A DNA stretch of 11,701 nt from Pseudomonadota bacterium. Lineage in GTDB: Bacteria > Pseudomonadota > Alphaproteobacteria > Rhizobiales > Xanthobacteraceae. The notes beneath the pieces were generated by a model. It searched no databases. It had not been told where the DNA came from and saw only the letters and a list, made by a program, of their open reading frames with translations. The DNA lies in NCBI GenBank assembly GCA_023392205.1, contig JAEVZN010000380.1, positions 1-11,701 of the forward strand, read 5' to 3'. The position numbers were made by a program, and so were the translations under genes. Shown in pieces: positions 1-7,639 of this stretch (its first letter is position 1; each line of letters starts with the position of its first letter).

Positions 1-2193
1 GCCCTCGCCCGCCCCCTTCACCCCGATCGGATTGATGGGCGACGGCGATTCCAGATGGACGATCTCGATCCGCGGAATCTCCGGCGCCGTCGGCAGCAGA
101 TAATCCGCGTAATTCACGGTGATGGGCTCGCCATTCTCGTCGTGCATCATCCGCTCGAACAGCGCGTTGCCGATGCCATGAACGACACCGCCACGCACCT
201 GTCCGTCCACCACCATCGGATTGATCAGCCGACCGCAATCGTGCCCGACAATGTAGCGCGCGATCCGGACATGCCCGGTGTCCGCGTCCACCTCCACCTC
301 GCACAGGTGCGTCCCGTTGGCATAGGTCGAGCGCCGCGCTTCGTGATAGGCGGTGGCCGAAAGGCCGGGCTCCATCCCGGCGAATAGCGGCATGCCGCTC
401 ACGCCGTCGAGCCGCGCTGCCAGATCGGCGAGCGATACCTTGAGATCGGGGATGCCAGCGACCCGCACCGCCCCATCTTCAAGCACCAGATCGGGCTCGG
501 CGGCTTCCAGGATTTCGCTCGCCGCCTTGATCGCCTTCTGCCGCACCTGCAGCGCGGCCAGATGTACTGACGATCCCGCGGTCACCGCCGTGCGGCTGGC
601 AATGGCGCCGATCCCGAGCGGGAAAATTCCCGTATCCGCAGCCTCGACCGCAATCTTGTCGATGTCGATGCCAAGCAGATCCGCACAGATCTGCGAGAAC
701 ACGGTGGCATGTCCCTGCCCCTGACTGGCGGCGCCCGTCTGGATGACGACCTTGCCGGTCGGCTCGACCCGCACCGTCGCGCCCTCGAAAGGCGCAAGGC
801 CTGTATCCTCGACATAGCTCGCGATACCGCGCCCGAGATAACGGCCCTCCTGTGCAGCCGTCGCCTTGCGGGCGGTAAAATCCGGTTCGGCGCGATCCAG
901 CACGGCTTCGAGACACCCATTGTAATCGCCGCTGTCATAGGTGATCGGCGATCCGTCGCGCGCCTTCACGCCGGTCTGATAGGGAAACTGCTCCTTGCGG
1001 ATGAAACTGCGCCGGCGCACATCCTCGCGGCTTATCGCCAGTTCGCGCGCCACGCGATCGGCCAGCCGCTCAAGCACAAAGCAAGTGGTCGGACGGCCCG
1101 CACCGCGGACCGGCGTGTTAGGCACAAGGTTTGTGAATACGACGTCGAGCTTGATATCGAGGCCCTGCAGGGCATAAGGCCCCGGAAAGGCGGCAAGCGA
1201 TGTCACGGCCGCAACCAGACCGTAGGGCACATAGGCGCCATTGTCGTGAATGCATCGACCACGAACGGCCAGTAGCCGACCCTCCGTATCGGCCGCGACT
1301 TCGACATCCCACGACTGGTCGCGCTGCTGCGTCGTCGACAGGAAATGCTCGGTGCGGTCCTCGATCCATTTGACCGGTCGCCCGAGCGCCTGCGCCGCGA
1401 GCGGGATCGCAACTTCCTCCGGATACATCGCGCATTTCGGTCCGAAGCCGCCGCCGACATCCGGTGCGATGACACGCACGGCACGCTCGTCGCGGCCCAG
1501 ATGCGCGGCCACAAGGCGGCGGATCATGTGCGGCGCCTGTGTCGAGGTCCAGATGGTCAGATTTTCGCTGACGGCATCGATGGCGGCAATCACCGCCCGG
1601 CCTTCCATGGAATGGCAGCCGCCGCGATGCGTGATCAGCCGCTCGCCAAAGACATGCGCCGCATCGGCGAAGATCTCGTCGACGGGACCGAATCGCGAAT
1701 GCAGGCTGGCGACGACATTGTCCGGCGTTCCGAGATGCGCGCGCGGCGCATCGGGCTGAAGCGCCTTTTGCCAATCCACCAGGGCGGGCAGGACATCATA
1801 CTCGACAATCACTTTCGCCGCCGCATCCTCTGCCAAAGCGCGGCTGTCCGCGACAACCATCACCACCGGCACGCCGACATGACAGACCTCGTCATCGGCG
1901 AGCACCGGGTAATTGATCGGCTGTTTGATCACGGCGACGGGCACCATATGCGGCAAAGGCTTGCGCGCCACCTCGCCGAAATCGGCCGACGAGAAGACGC
2001 CCGCCACGCCGGGCTGTGCTTTCGCCTCGCGCATATCGATTTTCACAATGCGTGCATGAGCATGCGGCGAGCGCACGAACGCGGCATGCAGCATTCCCGG
2101 CAACCGGATATCGTCGGTGTAGCGCCCGCCGCCCCTGAGCAGACGCGGATCCTCGACGCGCGGAACGGCGGCTCCGAAATACCGCACGCCCAT
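1..2193 (-). CDS. Xanthine dehydrogenase/CoxL-family molybdopterin-binding subunit (partial, 3' end missing)
   Basis: Catalytic subunit of a molybdenum hydroxylase, which binds the Mo-molybdopterin cofactor and hydroxylates its substrate with oxygen from water. I read the frame open with no stop from ATG at 2193 to base 1 (731 codons). The family usually runs about 760-800 residues, so only the last few tens are missing. Visible family landmarks are the N-terminal YTDDIRLPGMLHAAFVRSPHAHA block (residues 25-47), GGGFGPK (247-253), VRGAGRP (362-368), SQGQGH (490-495) and GVKGAGEG (724-731). Glu730 in the last motif matches the catalytic base of the family. The loop that is CSFR-like in true CO dehydrogenases reads VRGAGRP here, so this is a form-II-like hydroxylase, not a CO dehydrogenase. 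The start overlaps the preceding [2Fe-2S] gene as TGATG, with a GGAGAGG ribosome site just upstream, so translation is probably coupled. Substrate unknown; an N-heteroaromatic or aromatic acid/aldehyde is plausible. Confidence 0.95.
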   Translation of the reverse strand, partial: MGVRYFGAAVPRVEDPRLLRGGGRYTDDIRLPGMLHAAFVRSPHAHARIVKIDMREAKAQPGVAGVFSSADFGEVARKPLPHMVPVAVIKQPINYPVLADDEVCHVGVPVVMVVADSRALAEDAAAKVIVEYDVLPALVDWQKALQPDAPRAHLGTPDNVVASLHSRFGPVDEIFADAAHVFGERLITHRGGCHSMEGRAVIAAIDAVSENLTIWTSTQAPHMIRRLVAAHLGRDERAVRVIAPDVGGGFGPKCAMYPEEVAIPLAAQALGRPVKWIEDRTEHFLSTTQQRDQSWDVEVAADTEGRLLAVRGRCIHDNGAYVPYGLVAAVTSLAAFPGPYALQGLDIKLDVVFTNLVPNTPVRGAGRPTTCFVLERLADRVARELAISREDVRRRSFIRKEQFPYQTGVKARDGSPITYDSGDYNGCLEAVLDRAEPDFTARKATAAQEGRYLGRGIASYVEDTGLAPFEGATVRVEPTGKVVIQTGAASQGQGHATVFSQICADLLGIDIDKIAVEAADTGIFPLGIGAIASRTAVTAGSSVHLAALQVRQKAIKAASEILEAAEPDLVLEDGAVRVAGIPDLKVSLADLAARLDGVSGMPLFAGMEPGLSATAYHEARRSTYANGTHLCEVEVDADTGHVRIARYIVGHDCGRLINPMVVDGQVRGGVVHGIGNALFERMMHDENGEPITVNYADYLLPTAPEIPRIEIVHLESPSPINPIGVKGAGEG

Positions 2194-2678
2194 CAGGCCT
2201 CTCCGCGCAATGTCTGCGCCGCCATCAAGGCCGCATCGACGATGGTCTCGTAGCCCGTACAGCGGCAGAGATTTCCGGAAATCGCGTCGCGGATCTCCGT
2301 TTCGCCCGCCTGCGGATGGTCGTTCAGAAATGCAGTCAAGGTCATCAGCATGCCGGGCGTGCAGAACCCGCATTGCAATCCGTGCTTCTCCCGGAAGGCT
2401 GCCTGCAGCGGATGCAGACGCCCGTCCGCAGCGGCCAGTCCCTCCACGGTGTCGATGGTGGCGCCGTTGACCTGAACTGCGAAGACCAGACAGGACCGCA
2501 CGGCAACGCCGTTCAGATGAATTGTGCAGGCCCCGCAGGCTCCGTGTTCGCAACCCACATGCGTTCCGGTCAGGCCGAGATCCTGACGTAGGAAATCGGC
2601 GAGATGCAGCCGTGGCTCGACCTCGCCGTCGAATGTGCGGCCATTGACCGTGACGCTGATGCGATGTCGCGCCGGCAT
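2193..2678 (-). CDS. (2Fe-2S)-binding subunit of molybdenum hydroxylase (CoxS-like)
   Basis: Small iron-sulfur subunit that passes electrons from the Mo centre to FAD. The protein is 161 residues, normal for the family. The N-terminal plant-ferredoxin-type cluster is held by Cys43, Cys48, Cys51 (GCEHGACGACTIHLNG) and Cys63. The C-terminal helical domain carries the second cluster in QCGFCTPGM (Cys102, Cys105) and GNLCRCTGY (Cys137, Cys139), so all eight ligands are present. I chose ATG 2678 over the open frame's earlier start at 2756 because the upstream extension is low-complexity Gly/Pro/Arg, overlaps the DUF1185 gene and has no counterpart in the family; the homologous core begins at ISVTVNG. 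The start lies 10 bp after the DUF1185 stop with a GGGGA sequence in the gap. The stop overlaps the large-subunit start by one base. The matching FAD subunit is not adjacent; it is at 9993-10847. Confidence 0.95.
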   Translation of the reverse strand: MPARHRISVTVNGRTFDGEVEPRLHLADFLRQDLGLTGTHVGCEHGACGACTIHLNGVAVRSCLVFAVQVNGATIDTVEGLAAADGRLHPLQAAFREKHGLQCGFCTPGMLMTLTAFLNDHPQAGETEIRDAISGNLCRCTGYETIVDAALMAAQTLRGEA

Positions 2679-2688
2679 GCGTCCCCGT

Positions 2689-3258
2689 TCAGGAATTTGG
2701 TGTGGCCGGCGGTTGAGGTGCGGCCCTGGGAAGCCGCGGCCGCGGCCGCCCGCCATCGGAAAAGACCATAAAGACCGCGATCTCGTCCGGCCGCGGTGCG
2801 CCGGCCATCATGACGGTCATGGTATCGATCTCGTCGAAGGACCACGGATCGTCTTTATGGCCGATCGGGATATCGATGGCTGCGCCGGCAGCCGCCACCT
2901 TCACATTGGAGGGAATGAGCGCCTTGCCGCCGCCAATGGCGGCACGCATGGGTTTGCCCATCTGCGGATGAACGATGGCCGCGCCATGCTCGACATCACC
3001 CCCGGTGCCGACAATGGCGGCCTTGCCATAGGCTATGACCGGCGCGGACAGCAATTGCAGCGCCTCGGCGCTCAGCATCTCTCCAAGCGCTGCGCCGAAC
3101 GGCACAAGGATGGCGATATCGTCCTGTGCATGAAAGGCGAGCGGATTGGCAATGACCGCCCCGGCCACGACCCGCGTCACAGGACGCGCCGCAGCAAGTC
3201 CGCCTTCCTGCATGATGCGCTCGCGCGCGACCCAGATCCTGCGGACGTCCATGCTCAC
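2689..3258 (-). CDS. DUF1185 ('amino acid synthesis') family protein
   Basis: A 189-residue soluble protein that I recognise as the DUF1185/PF06684 type from its layout: an opening VRRIWVARERIMQEGG (about residues 5-20), PVTRVVAGAVIANPL, then YGKAAIVGTGGDVEHGAAIVHP, GGGKALIPSNVKVAAAGAAIDIPIGHKDDPWSFDEIDTM in blocks, and an APRPDEI tail. The family name 'amino acid synthesis' is historical and I know of no proven biochemical role. No signal peptide or membrane segment is seen. The likely start is GTG at 3258, which overlaps the amidohydrolase stop as GTGA and has a GAGG sequence 11 bases upstream. The ATG at 3252 would give a product two residues shorter and is a real alternative. The Pro-rich, Arg-rich last 15 or so residues look like a disordered tail. 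Its place between an ACMSD-like enzyme and a hydroxylase suggests a part in the same catabolic route; that is inference. Confidence 0.88.
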   Translation of the reverse strand: MSMDVRRIWVARERIMQEGGLAAARPVTRVVAGAVIANPLAFHAQDDIAILVPFGAALGEMLSAEALQLLSAPVIAYGKAAIVGTGGDVEHGAAIVHPQMGKPMRAAIGGGKALIPSNVKVAAAGAAIDIPIGHKDDPWSFDEIDTMTVMMAGAPRPDEIAVFMVFSDGGRPRPRLPRAAPQPPATPNS

Positions 3259-4232
3259 CGTGCCAGAAACCTCGGAAAATTATCGTGGAAAATGGCGGCG
3301 CTCTGGTCGGCCGGCAAGGCATCGCGCACGAAAGTCACGGGATTGGGCTCGCCCAGCGGGAACGGCGCATCGCTGCCGAGAAAGAGATGATCCAGCGGGA
3401 CGATTGTCGTGGCATAGCGCAACATGGCCGGCTCGAAACAGATTGTATCGTAATAGAGCCGCGCCAGATAGTCACCGATCGGCGCACGCAAACCTTCCGC
3501 GATCAGCGGATTGGTGTCCACCTCCCGTTGCATCCGGGCCCGCAAGGCTAGGCTGAATGCACCGGTATGCGCGCAGACGAGTTTCAGATCCGGCCAGCGG
3601 TCGAGAAATCCGGAACACACCATCTTGAGAATATTGATCGTGCTGTCGAACAGATAGCCCGCGACGACCATCAATTCATATTCGCGCATCCGGTCCTTGC
3701 CGGCAGGATCGGCCGGATGCACGAACAAAGGCACATTCAGATCCAGTGCCGCCCTGTAAACCGGCTCGAACCGCTCGTCGTTCAGGTAGATGCCCTGAAC
3801 ATTCGACGCGATATGCCCGCCGGCAAATCCGAATTCCGTGACGCAGCGGCGCAACTCGCCGGCTGCGGCCTCCGGTGCCTGCATCGGCAGGAAAGCCCAG
3901 GCGCCGAATGTCTCCGATTGCCCGTCAATCGATTGCGCGAGTGCATCGTTGAAGCGTTGCGCCATGTCCACAGCAGCTGCGCTTTCAAGGCCGTAATTGA
4001 TAAAGGGGGTCGCAAGCGACAGGATCGCACGTTCGACGCCCTGCTCGGCCATCAGGCTGCGTTGCCGCGCCAGGTCGAAGAAGGTCGGGTTAAGGCCGAA
4101 ATGGACACCGCGAATATCGAGATCGATCGCCTCGATCTCGTGACGCTTCACGTCGATTCCGAAGGCGCCGCGCTCGCACATGAATTTGAAGAAATCCGGA
4201 GGGACGAAATGGCGGTGGATGTCGGTGATCAT
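3255..4232 (-). CDS. Amidohydrolase_2 family metal-dependent hydrolase/decarboxylase (ACMSD-like)
   Basis: A 325-residue TIM-barrel enzyme of the amidohydrolase_2 (PF04909) group, which includes aminocarboxymuconate-semialdehyde decarboxylase (ACMSD), gamma-resorcylate decarboxylase and related non-oxidative decarboxylases. The metal ligands can be picked out: His6 and His8 in DIHRHF, His172 in LFVHPADP, His222 in VCAHTGAF and Asp288 in LGSDAPFPLGEPNP. Their spacing closely follows ACMSD (two N-terminal histidines, then His near 177, His near 228, Asp near 294). Full length, cytoplasmic, no signal peptide. The start ATG at 4232 lies one base after the livF stop (TGA-A-ATG), so it is translationally coupled to the transporter. 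The 3' end overlaps DUF1185. Known family chemistry plus the neighbouring molybdenum hydroxylase suggest decarboxylation or ring hydrolysis of a hydroxylated carboxylate. The exact reaction cannot be told from sequence; simple hydrolysis of a lactone or amide is an alternative. Confidence 0.92.
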   Translation of the reverse strand: MITDIHRHFVPPDFFKFMCERGAFGIDVKRHEIEAIDLDIRGVHFGLNPTFFDLARQRSLMAEQGVERAILSLATPFINYGLESAAAVDMAQRFNDALAQSIDGQSETFGAWAFLPMQAPEAAAGELRRCVTEFGFAGGHIASNVQGIYLNDERFEPVYRAALDLNVPLFVHPADPAGKDRMREYELMVVAGYLFDSTINILKMVCSGFLDRWPDLKLVCAHTGAFSLALRARMQREVDTNPLIAEGLRAPIGDYLARLYYDTICFEPAMLRYATTIVPLDHLFLGSDAPFPLGEPNPVTFVRDALPADQSAAIFHDNFPRFLAR

Positions 4233-4233
4233 T

Positions 4234-4938
4234 TCACAGTCCCAGATATGCGACCTTGAGGCGCTCGTCCTTCAGGAGGTCGGCGCCCTGCCCTTCCATC
4301 ACGATATGGCCGTTCTCGATGACATAGGCGCGGTCGACGGTCCGCAGGACGTGATGCACGTTCTGCTCGACGATCAGGATCGTCATTCCGGCGCTGCGCA
4401 GGCTGGCAATCAGATCGAACAGCAGCTTCACATAGATCGGCGCCAGCCCTTCCGTCGGCTCGTCCAGCAAAAGGACGCGCGGCTTCGCCATTAGGGCACG
4501 GCCGATGGCGAGCATCTGCTGCTCGCCGCCGCTCAGCGAATTCGCCACCTGCTTGCGCCGGTCGGCGAGCACCGGCAACAATTCAAACACCTCTTCCATG
4601 GTCTGCTTGGCCAGCGGCCGCACATTCGGCGCATAGGCGCCAAGCTCGAGATTCTCGAGCACATTCATGAAGGGGAACAGACGGCGCCGCTCCGGCACCA
4701 AGATCAGGCCACGGGCGGTACGCTCATAGGCTTGGAGATGATCCACCGCCTCGCCATGCAGCAGCACAGAGCCCTTATAGGTGGTACGCAAACCGGCGAG
4801 CGTAAACATCAGCGTGCTCTTGCCGGCCGCATTGGCGCCGACAAGTCCGACAATCTCACCGGTCTCGACGGTCAGGTTCACGTCATAGAGAACCTGCACG
4901 GCGCCATAAGAGGCATCAAGATTTTTCACCTCAAGCAA
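4234..4938 (-). CDS. livF: LivF-type ABC transporter ATP-binding protein
   Basis: One of the two cytoplasmic ATPases of a branched-chain-amino-acid-type (HAAT) importer; it forms a dimer with LivG below the LivHM permease. The 234-residue length is typical. Visible motifs are Walker A GANAAGKST (34-42), signature LSGGEQQ (135-141), Walker B VLLLDEP (155-161) with the following TEGLAP D-loop, and the LivF-type switch IVEQN (189-193) where Gln replaces the usual H-loop His. Walker A has Ala where most relatives have Gly (GANGAGKST); this should be tolerated. The start is TTG at 4938, inside the end of livG (8-bp overlap). It is chosen because a strong GGAGAGGAG ribosome site sits seven bases before it and the protein then opens as expected for LivF ([11 protein letters not shown]). 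The ATG in that stretch is in the livG frame. The amidohydrolase starts one base after the stop. Confidence 0.95.
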   Translation of the reverse strand: MLEVKNLDASYGAVQVLYDVNLTVETGEIVGLVGANAAGKSTLMFTLAGLRTTYKGSVLLHGEAVDHLQAYERTARGLILVPERRRLFPFMNVLENLELGAYAPNVRPLAKQTMEEVFELLPVLADRRKQVANSLSGGEQQMLAIGRALMAKPRVLLLDEPTEGLAPIYVKLLFDLIASLRSAGMTILIVEQNVHHVLRTVDRAYVIENGHIVMEGQGADLLKDERLKVAYLGL

Positions 4939-5659
4939 GGTCCATCTCCTCTCCGAGATAGGCCTTGACCACAGCCGGGTCCTTGGCGATCTGCGCCGGC
5001 TGCCCGTTGGCGATCAACTCACCACGGTTGAGAACCAGAATGCGCGTCGCCGTTTTCATGATGGCATAGAGCACATGCTCGACCCAGATAACGGTGATGC
5101 CGCGCCCCGGCAGCGACGCCACGAGCCTAGTCATGCCGCCGACTTCCGAAGGGGTGAGACCCGCCATGATCTCGTCGAACAGAACGATCTTCGGCTTCAT
5201 GGCGAGTGCGCGCGCGACCTCCAGCCGCTTCAACAGGCCGACAGTCAGGTTGCTGACGGGGGAGGTCACGTATTCGGACAGCCCGACATCCTCGAGCGTC
5301 TGTTCGGCGAGCCTGCGGGCGTCGCGCAGGGCCTTTTCCTTCTGAAAGGCCGAGAGCATGACGTTTTCGAGCACGGAGAGCTGGCGGTAGGGCTTGGGGA
5401 TCTGGAAGGTGCGCGCAATTCCGACGCGGGCGGTGTGATAGGGCTTCCAGCCCGCGATATTGCGGCCGTCATAGATGATCTGCCCGGACGTGGCCGGAAA
5501 AGCACCGGCGATCAGGTTGTACAAGGTGCTCTTGCCGGCCCCGTTGGGCCCGATCAGTCCGAGCAACTCACCTTCTTCGACGATGAAGGATACGTTCTTG
5601 ACGGCCCAAAGCGCGCCGAAAGCGCGGCTCAAATCGCGGATTTCGAGGATCGCCGTCAC
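4931..5659 (-). CDS. livG: LivG-type ABC transporter ATP-binding protein
   Basis: Second ATPase of the HAAT importer, 242 residues, cytoplasmic. Walker A is GPNGAGKST (37-45), the Q-loop region includes [16 protein letters not shown] (85-100), and Walker B is [15 protein letters not shown] (158-172) with the H-loop in WVEHV (His195). The LivG-specific C-terminal tail, VVKAYLGEE (230-238), is present. The ABC signature is degenerate, [15 protein letters not shown] (138-152) in place of LSGGQ; LivG proteins commonly depart from LSGGQ here, so this is not a sign of decay. The start is GTG at 5659, which overlaps the livM stop as GTGA (4 bp), with purine-rich GAGCAGGGGG just upstream. The 3' end overlaps livF by 8 bp. 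It works with LivF, LivH, LivM and the binding protein encoded next to it. Confidence 0.95.
   Translation of the reverse strand: MTAILEIRDLSRAFGALWAVKNVSFIVEEGELLGLIGPNGAGKSTLYNLIAGAFPATSGQIIYDGRNIAGWKPYHTARVGIARTFQIPKPYRQLSVLENVMLSAFQKEKALRDARRLAEQTLEDVGLSEYVTSPVSNLTVGLLKRLEVARALAMKPKIVLFDEIMAGLTPSEVGGMTRLVASLPGRGITVIWVEHVLYAIMKTATRILVLNRGELIANGQPAQIAKDPAVVKAYLGEEMDLA
4946..4954 (-). promoter_or_regulatory. Ribosome binding site deciding the TTG start of livF
   Basis: On the minus strand the sequence reads GGAGAGGAG, then ATGGACC, then TTG. This near-consensus Shine-Dalgarno sequence at seven bases is the main reason to accept a TTG initiation codon at 4938. It lies within the last codons of livG, so livF translation is probably partly coupled to that of livG. 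Confidence 0.75.
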
Positions 5660-6654
5660 CGCCCCCTGCTCCGTCCGAGGCGTGCAAGCGCACCGGCTAT
5701 GCCGCCGGGAAAATAAAGCATGACGACAATCAAACCTGCGCTGTAAATGACGAGATGTAGACCGGCAGCGGCGTTACCGAGATAGGCACGCAGCAATTCC
5801 GACAACGGCGTAATGAGAAACGAGCCGAGCACCGGCCCGATCGCCGTGCCAAGCCCTCCCACGGCGGCCAGCAATGCGAACTGGAATGACAATTCGGGCG
5901 AGATCAGGAAAGTCGGATCGAGATACAGGAAATATTGCGCGAACAACGAGCCGCCGATTCCGGTGAGACCGGCACTCAAAGCCATCGCCGCTGTCCGCAC
6001 CAGCAGCGGATTGATTCCGGCCGCTCCCGCAGCATCCTCATCGTCACGCACCGCGAAAAGGTAATAACCGAACCGCGATGCCTCCAGGCACTTGGTCAGC
6101 GCATAGACCAGCACCAGAAAGGCCAGCATCAGCCACGCATAGATGGTCTTGGAACTGAACACCATGTTGGCCAGGTCGGCGACCGGCATGATCGACAGGC
6201 CCTCGGGACCGCCGGTGAGCGACGACCAGTTCAGCGCGATGATCCTGACGACCTCTGCGGCGGCCAATGTCGACAGAATAAAGAAGGGGCCGCGCAGCCG
6301 TGCGCAGATCAAGGCCAGCACAGAGGCAGCGATGGCTGCCGTGATCCCTCCGAACCACAGACCGATCCATGGCGTGAGCCCGAATTGCAGCCCAAGGATT
6401 GTCGATGTGTAGGCCCCGATGCCAAAGAACGCGGCGTGCCCGAACGATATCAGGCCCGCATATCCACCGGCGATGTTCCAGGCCAATGCAAGCCCGGCGA
6501 AGAGGAAGGTCAAAACGACGATATCGAGAAAGCTCGTCGGGATATCGGCAAGGATCAGCAGGATGCAGGCCGCGAGAAGCGCAAGCTCGAAAATCGAGAC
6601 GCGCCCGCGCTCGGGCAGTCTGGCAAGGCTGAACCGGCGCTTGTCCGGCTTCAC
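5656..6654 (-). CDS. livM: LivM-type ABC transporter permease
   Basis: Inner-membrane permease of the HAAT importer, 332 residues, with a basic cytoplasmic N-terminus (about residues 1-20) and roughly eight to ten hydrophobic helices from residue 21 to about 318. Family landmarks are [21 protein letters not shown] (62-82), LTGGPEGL (146-153), the cytoplasmic coupling loop [15 protein letters not shown] (200-214) that meets the ATPase, and [13 protein letters not shown] (266-278). The start is GTG at 6654, 22 bp after the livH stop, with an AAAGAG sequence ten bases upstream; there is no better in-frame ATG near the family start. The stop overlaps the livG start as GTGA. LivM pairs with LivH to form the channel. 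Ligand specificity lies mainly with the binding protein, so this gene does not reveal the substrate. Confidence 0.94.
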   Translation of the reverse strand: MKPDKRRFSLARLPERGRVSIFELALLAACILLILADIPTSFLDIVVLTFLFAGLALAWNIAGGYAGLISFGHAAFFGIGAYTSTILGLQFGLTPWIGLWFGGITAAIAASVLALICARLRGPFFILSTLAAAEVVRIIALNWSSLTGGPEGLSIMPVADLANMVFSSKTIYAWLMLAFLVLVYALTKCLEASRFGYYLFAVRDDEDAAGAAGINPLLVRTAAMALSAGLTGIGGSLFAQYFLYLDPTFLISPELSFQFALLAAVGGLGTAIGPVLGSFLITPLSELLRAYLGNAAAGLHLVIYSAGLIVVMLYFPGGIAGALARLGRSRGR

Positions 6655-6676
6655 GTCAACGACACTCTTTCGCCCC

Positions 6677-7561
6677 TCAGTCGTTCATGCCGATTGTAGC
6701 GGCCCCCTTCTGCCCGAGTAGACCGTTCGGACGGAAGATCATCACCAGAAGGAAGAGCACGAAGAAGAAGAGCTGTCCGAAGGCCGGCGCGATGTAATAG
6801 CTGCTCAGCGACTGCACGACGCCGATGCATATCCCGCCGATCAAGGCCCCCTCGATGCTGCCCATCCCGCCCAGCACCACGATCACGAAGGCGATCAGAA
6901 CAAAGTTGAGACCGACCGTGGGAAACACCGAGAACAACGGCATCATCACGCAGGCGGCAATCCCGACCAGCGCCGATCCGGCGGCAAAGGTGATGAGAAA
7001 GATGCGCGGGACCGGGATGCCCATCAACATGGCGGCTTCACCGTCCTGGACAGTGGCGCGGATCGCCTTGCCCAGATAGGTCGAGCGGATTACCCATTGC
7101 AGTCCGAAGGTGCACAACAAAGTCACCGCAAAGCCGATCAGCAATTCGGCCCGGAACAGCAGCGGCCCGATTGCGATCGATTGCCCGACAATCGGCGGCA
7201 CGTCCCACAGATCCGCCGTCATCGCCATCAAGGCAACATTCTGCATGAAGATCGACAGGCCCATGGTCGCGAACACGACGACGAGATGCGGCTTGTCGAG
7301 CGCGGGGCTGATGATGATGCGATAGATCAGGCCACCGAACAGGAACATGGCGGGCACAATAGCGATGGCGGCAAAATAGGGATTGAGCCCCATGAATACC
7401 GTGATCGCCCAGGCGCCGTACATCGCGAGCATCAGAAACTCGCCATGCGCGAAGTTGACGACACGCAGAACGCCGAAAATAAGCGTCAGACCCATACTCA
7501 TGAGCGCATAGATGCCGCCGATCAGGACGCCGGAGGCAATGAGCTGGGCAAGTGTCGTCAT
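6677..7561 (-). CDS. livH: LivH-type ABC transporter permease
   Basis: Inner-membrane permease partner of LivM, 294 residues, hydrophobic over most of its length. Typical LivH signatures are present: GIYALMSMGLTLIFGVLRVVNFAHGE (16-41, the NFAHGE hallmark), a cytoplasmic ATPase-contact loop TYLGKAIRATVQDGEAAMLMGI (161-182), VLGGMGSIEGALIGG (229-243) and the C-terminal FRPNGLLG (276-283). The ATG start at 7561 has no clear Shine-Dalgarno sequence (CAGACAGCACAG precedes it). It follows the binding-protein gene after a 78-bp gap that holds a GC-rich stem-loop, so livH and the downstream genes are probably made at lower levels than the binding protein. The gap to livM is 22 bp. Confidence 0.95.
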   Translation of the reverse strand: MTTLAQLIASGVLIGGIYALMSMGLTLIFGVLRVVNFAHGEFLMLAMYGAWAITVFMGLNPYFAAIAIVPAMFLFGGLIYRIIISPALDKPHLVVVFATMGLSIFMQNVALMAMTADLWDVPPIVGQSIAIGPLLFRAELLIGFAVTLLCTFGLQWVIRSTYLGKAIRATVQDGEAAMLMGIPVPRIFLITFAAGSALVGIAACVMMPLFSVFPTVGLNFVLIAFVIVVLGGMGSIEGALIGGICIGVVQSLSSYYIAPAFGQLFFFVLFLLVMIFRPNGLLGQKGAATIGMND

Positions 7562-7599
7562 CTGTGCTGTCTGGATACCGGATCGGATCGGGAAAGAAG

Positions 7600-7628
7600 C
7601 AGGCGCGGCCGATCAGCGACCGCGCCTG
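7600..7628 (-). promoter_or_regulatory. GC-rich stem-loop between binding-protein gene and livH
   Basis: Perfect 9-bp inverted repeat CAGGCGCGG / CCGCGCCTG with an 11-base loop, starting 11 bp after the binding-protein stop codon (7640-7642). In the minus-strand RNA it is followed by a pyrimidine stretch (CUUCUUUCCC), which is only a weak U-tract. In many ABC operons a hairpin at this place protects the binding-protein mRNA from 3' decay or terminates a share of transcripts, so that the binding protein is made in excess over the membrane parts. That role is inferred here; the repeat itself is directly visible. Confidence 0.65.
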
Positions 7629-7639
7629 TCGCGAGGCTG

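Noticed and set aside
1345..2253. 302-codon open frame on the plus strand over the Mo subunit gene
   Set aside because: Antisense shadow in GC-rich DNA; the minus-strand frame carries all family motifs without a stop.
2679..2756. N-terminal extension of the FeS subunit to an upstream start at 2756
   Set aside because: The extra 26 residues are low-complexity Gly/Arg/Pro, overlap DUF1185 and have no family counterpart; ATG 2678 fits better.
2635..3390. 251-codon open frame on the plus strand over DUF1185 and the amidohydrolase end
   Set aside because: Antisense to genes with clear family motifs; composition is that of a shadow frame.
5935..6699. 254-codon plus-strand frame over livM
   Set aside because: Product is strongly Arg/Gln/Asp-rich, the usual antisense image of a membrane protein gene; no domain recognised.
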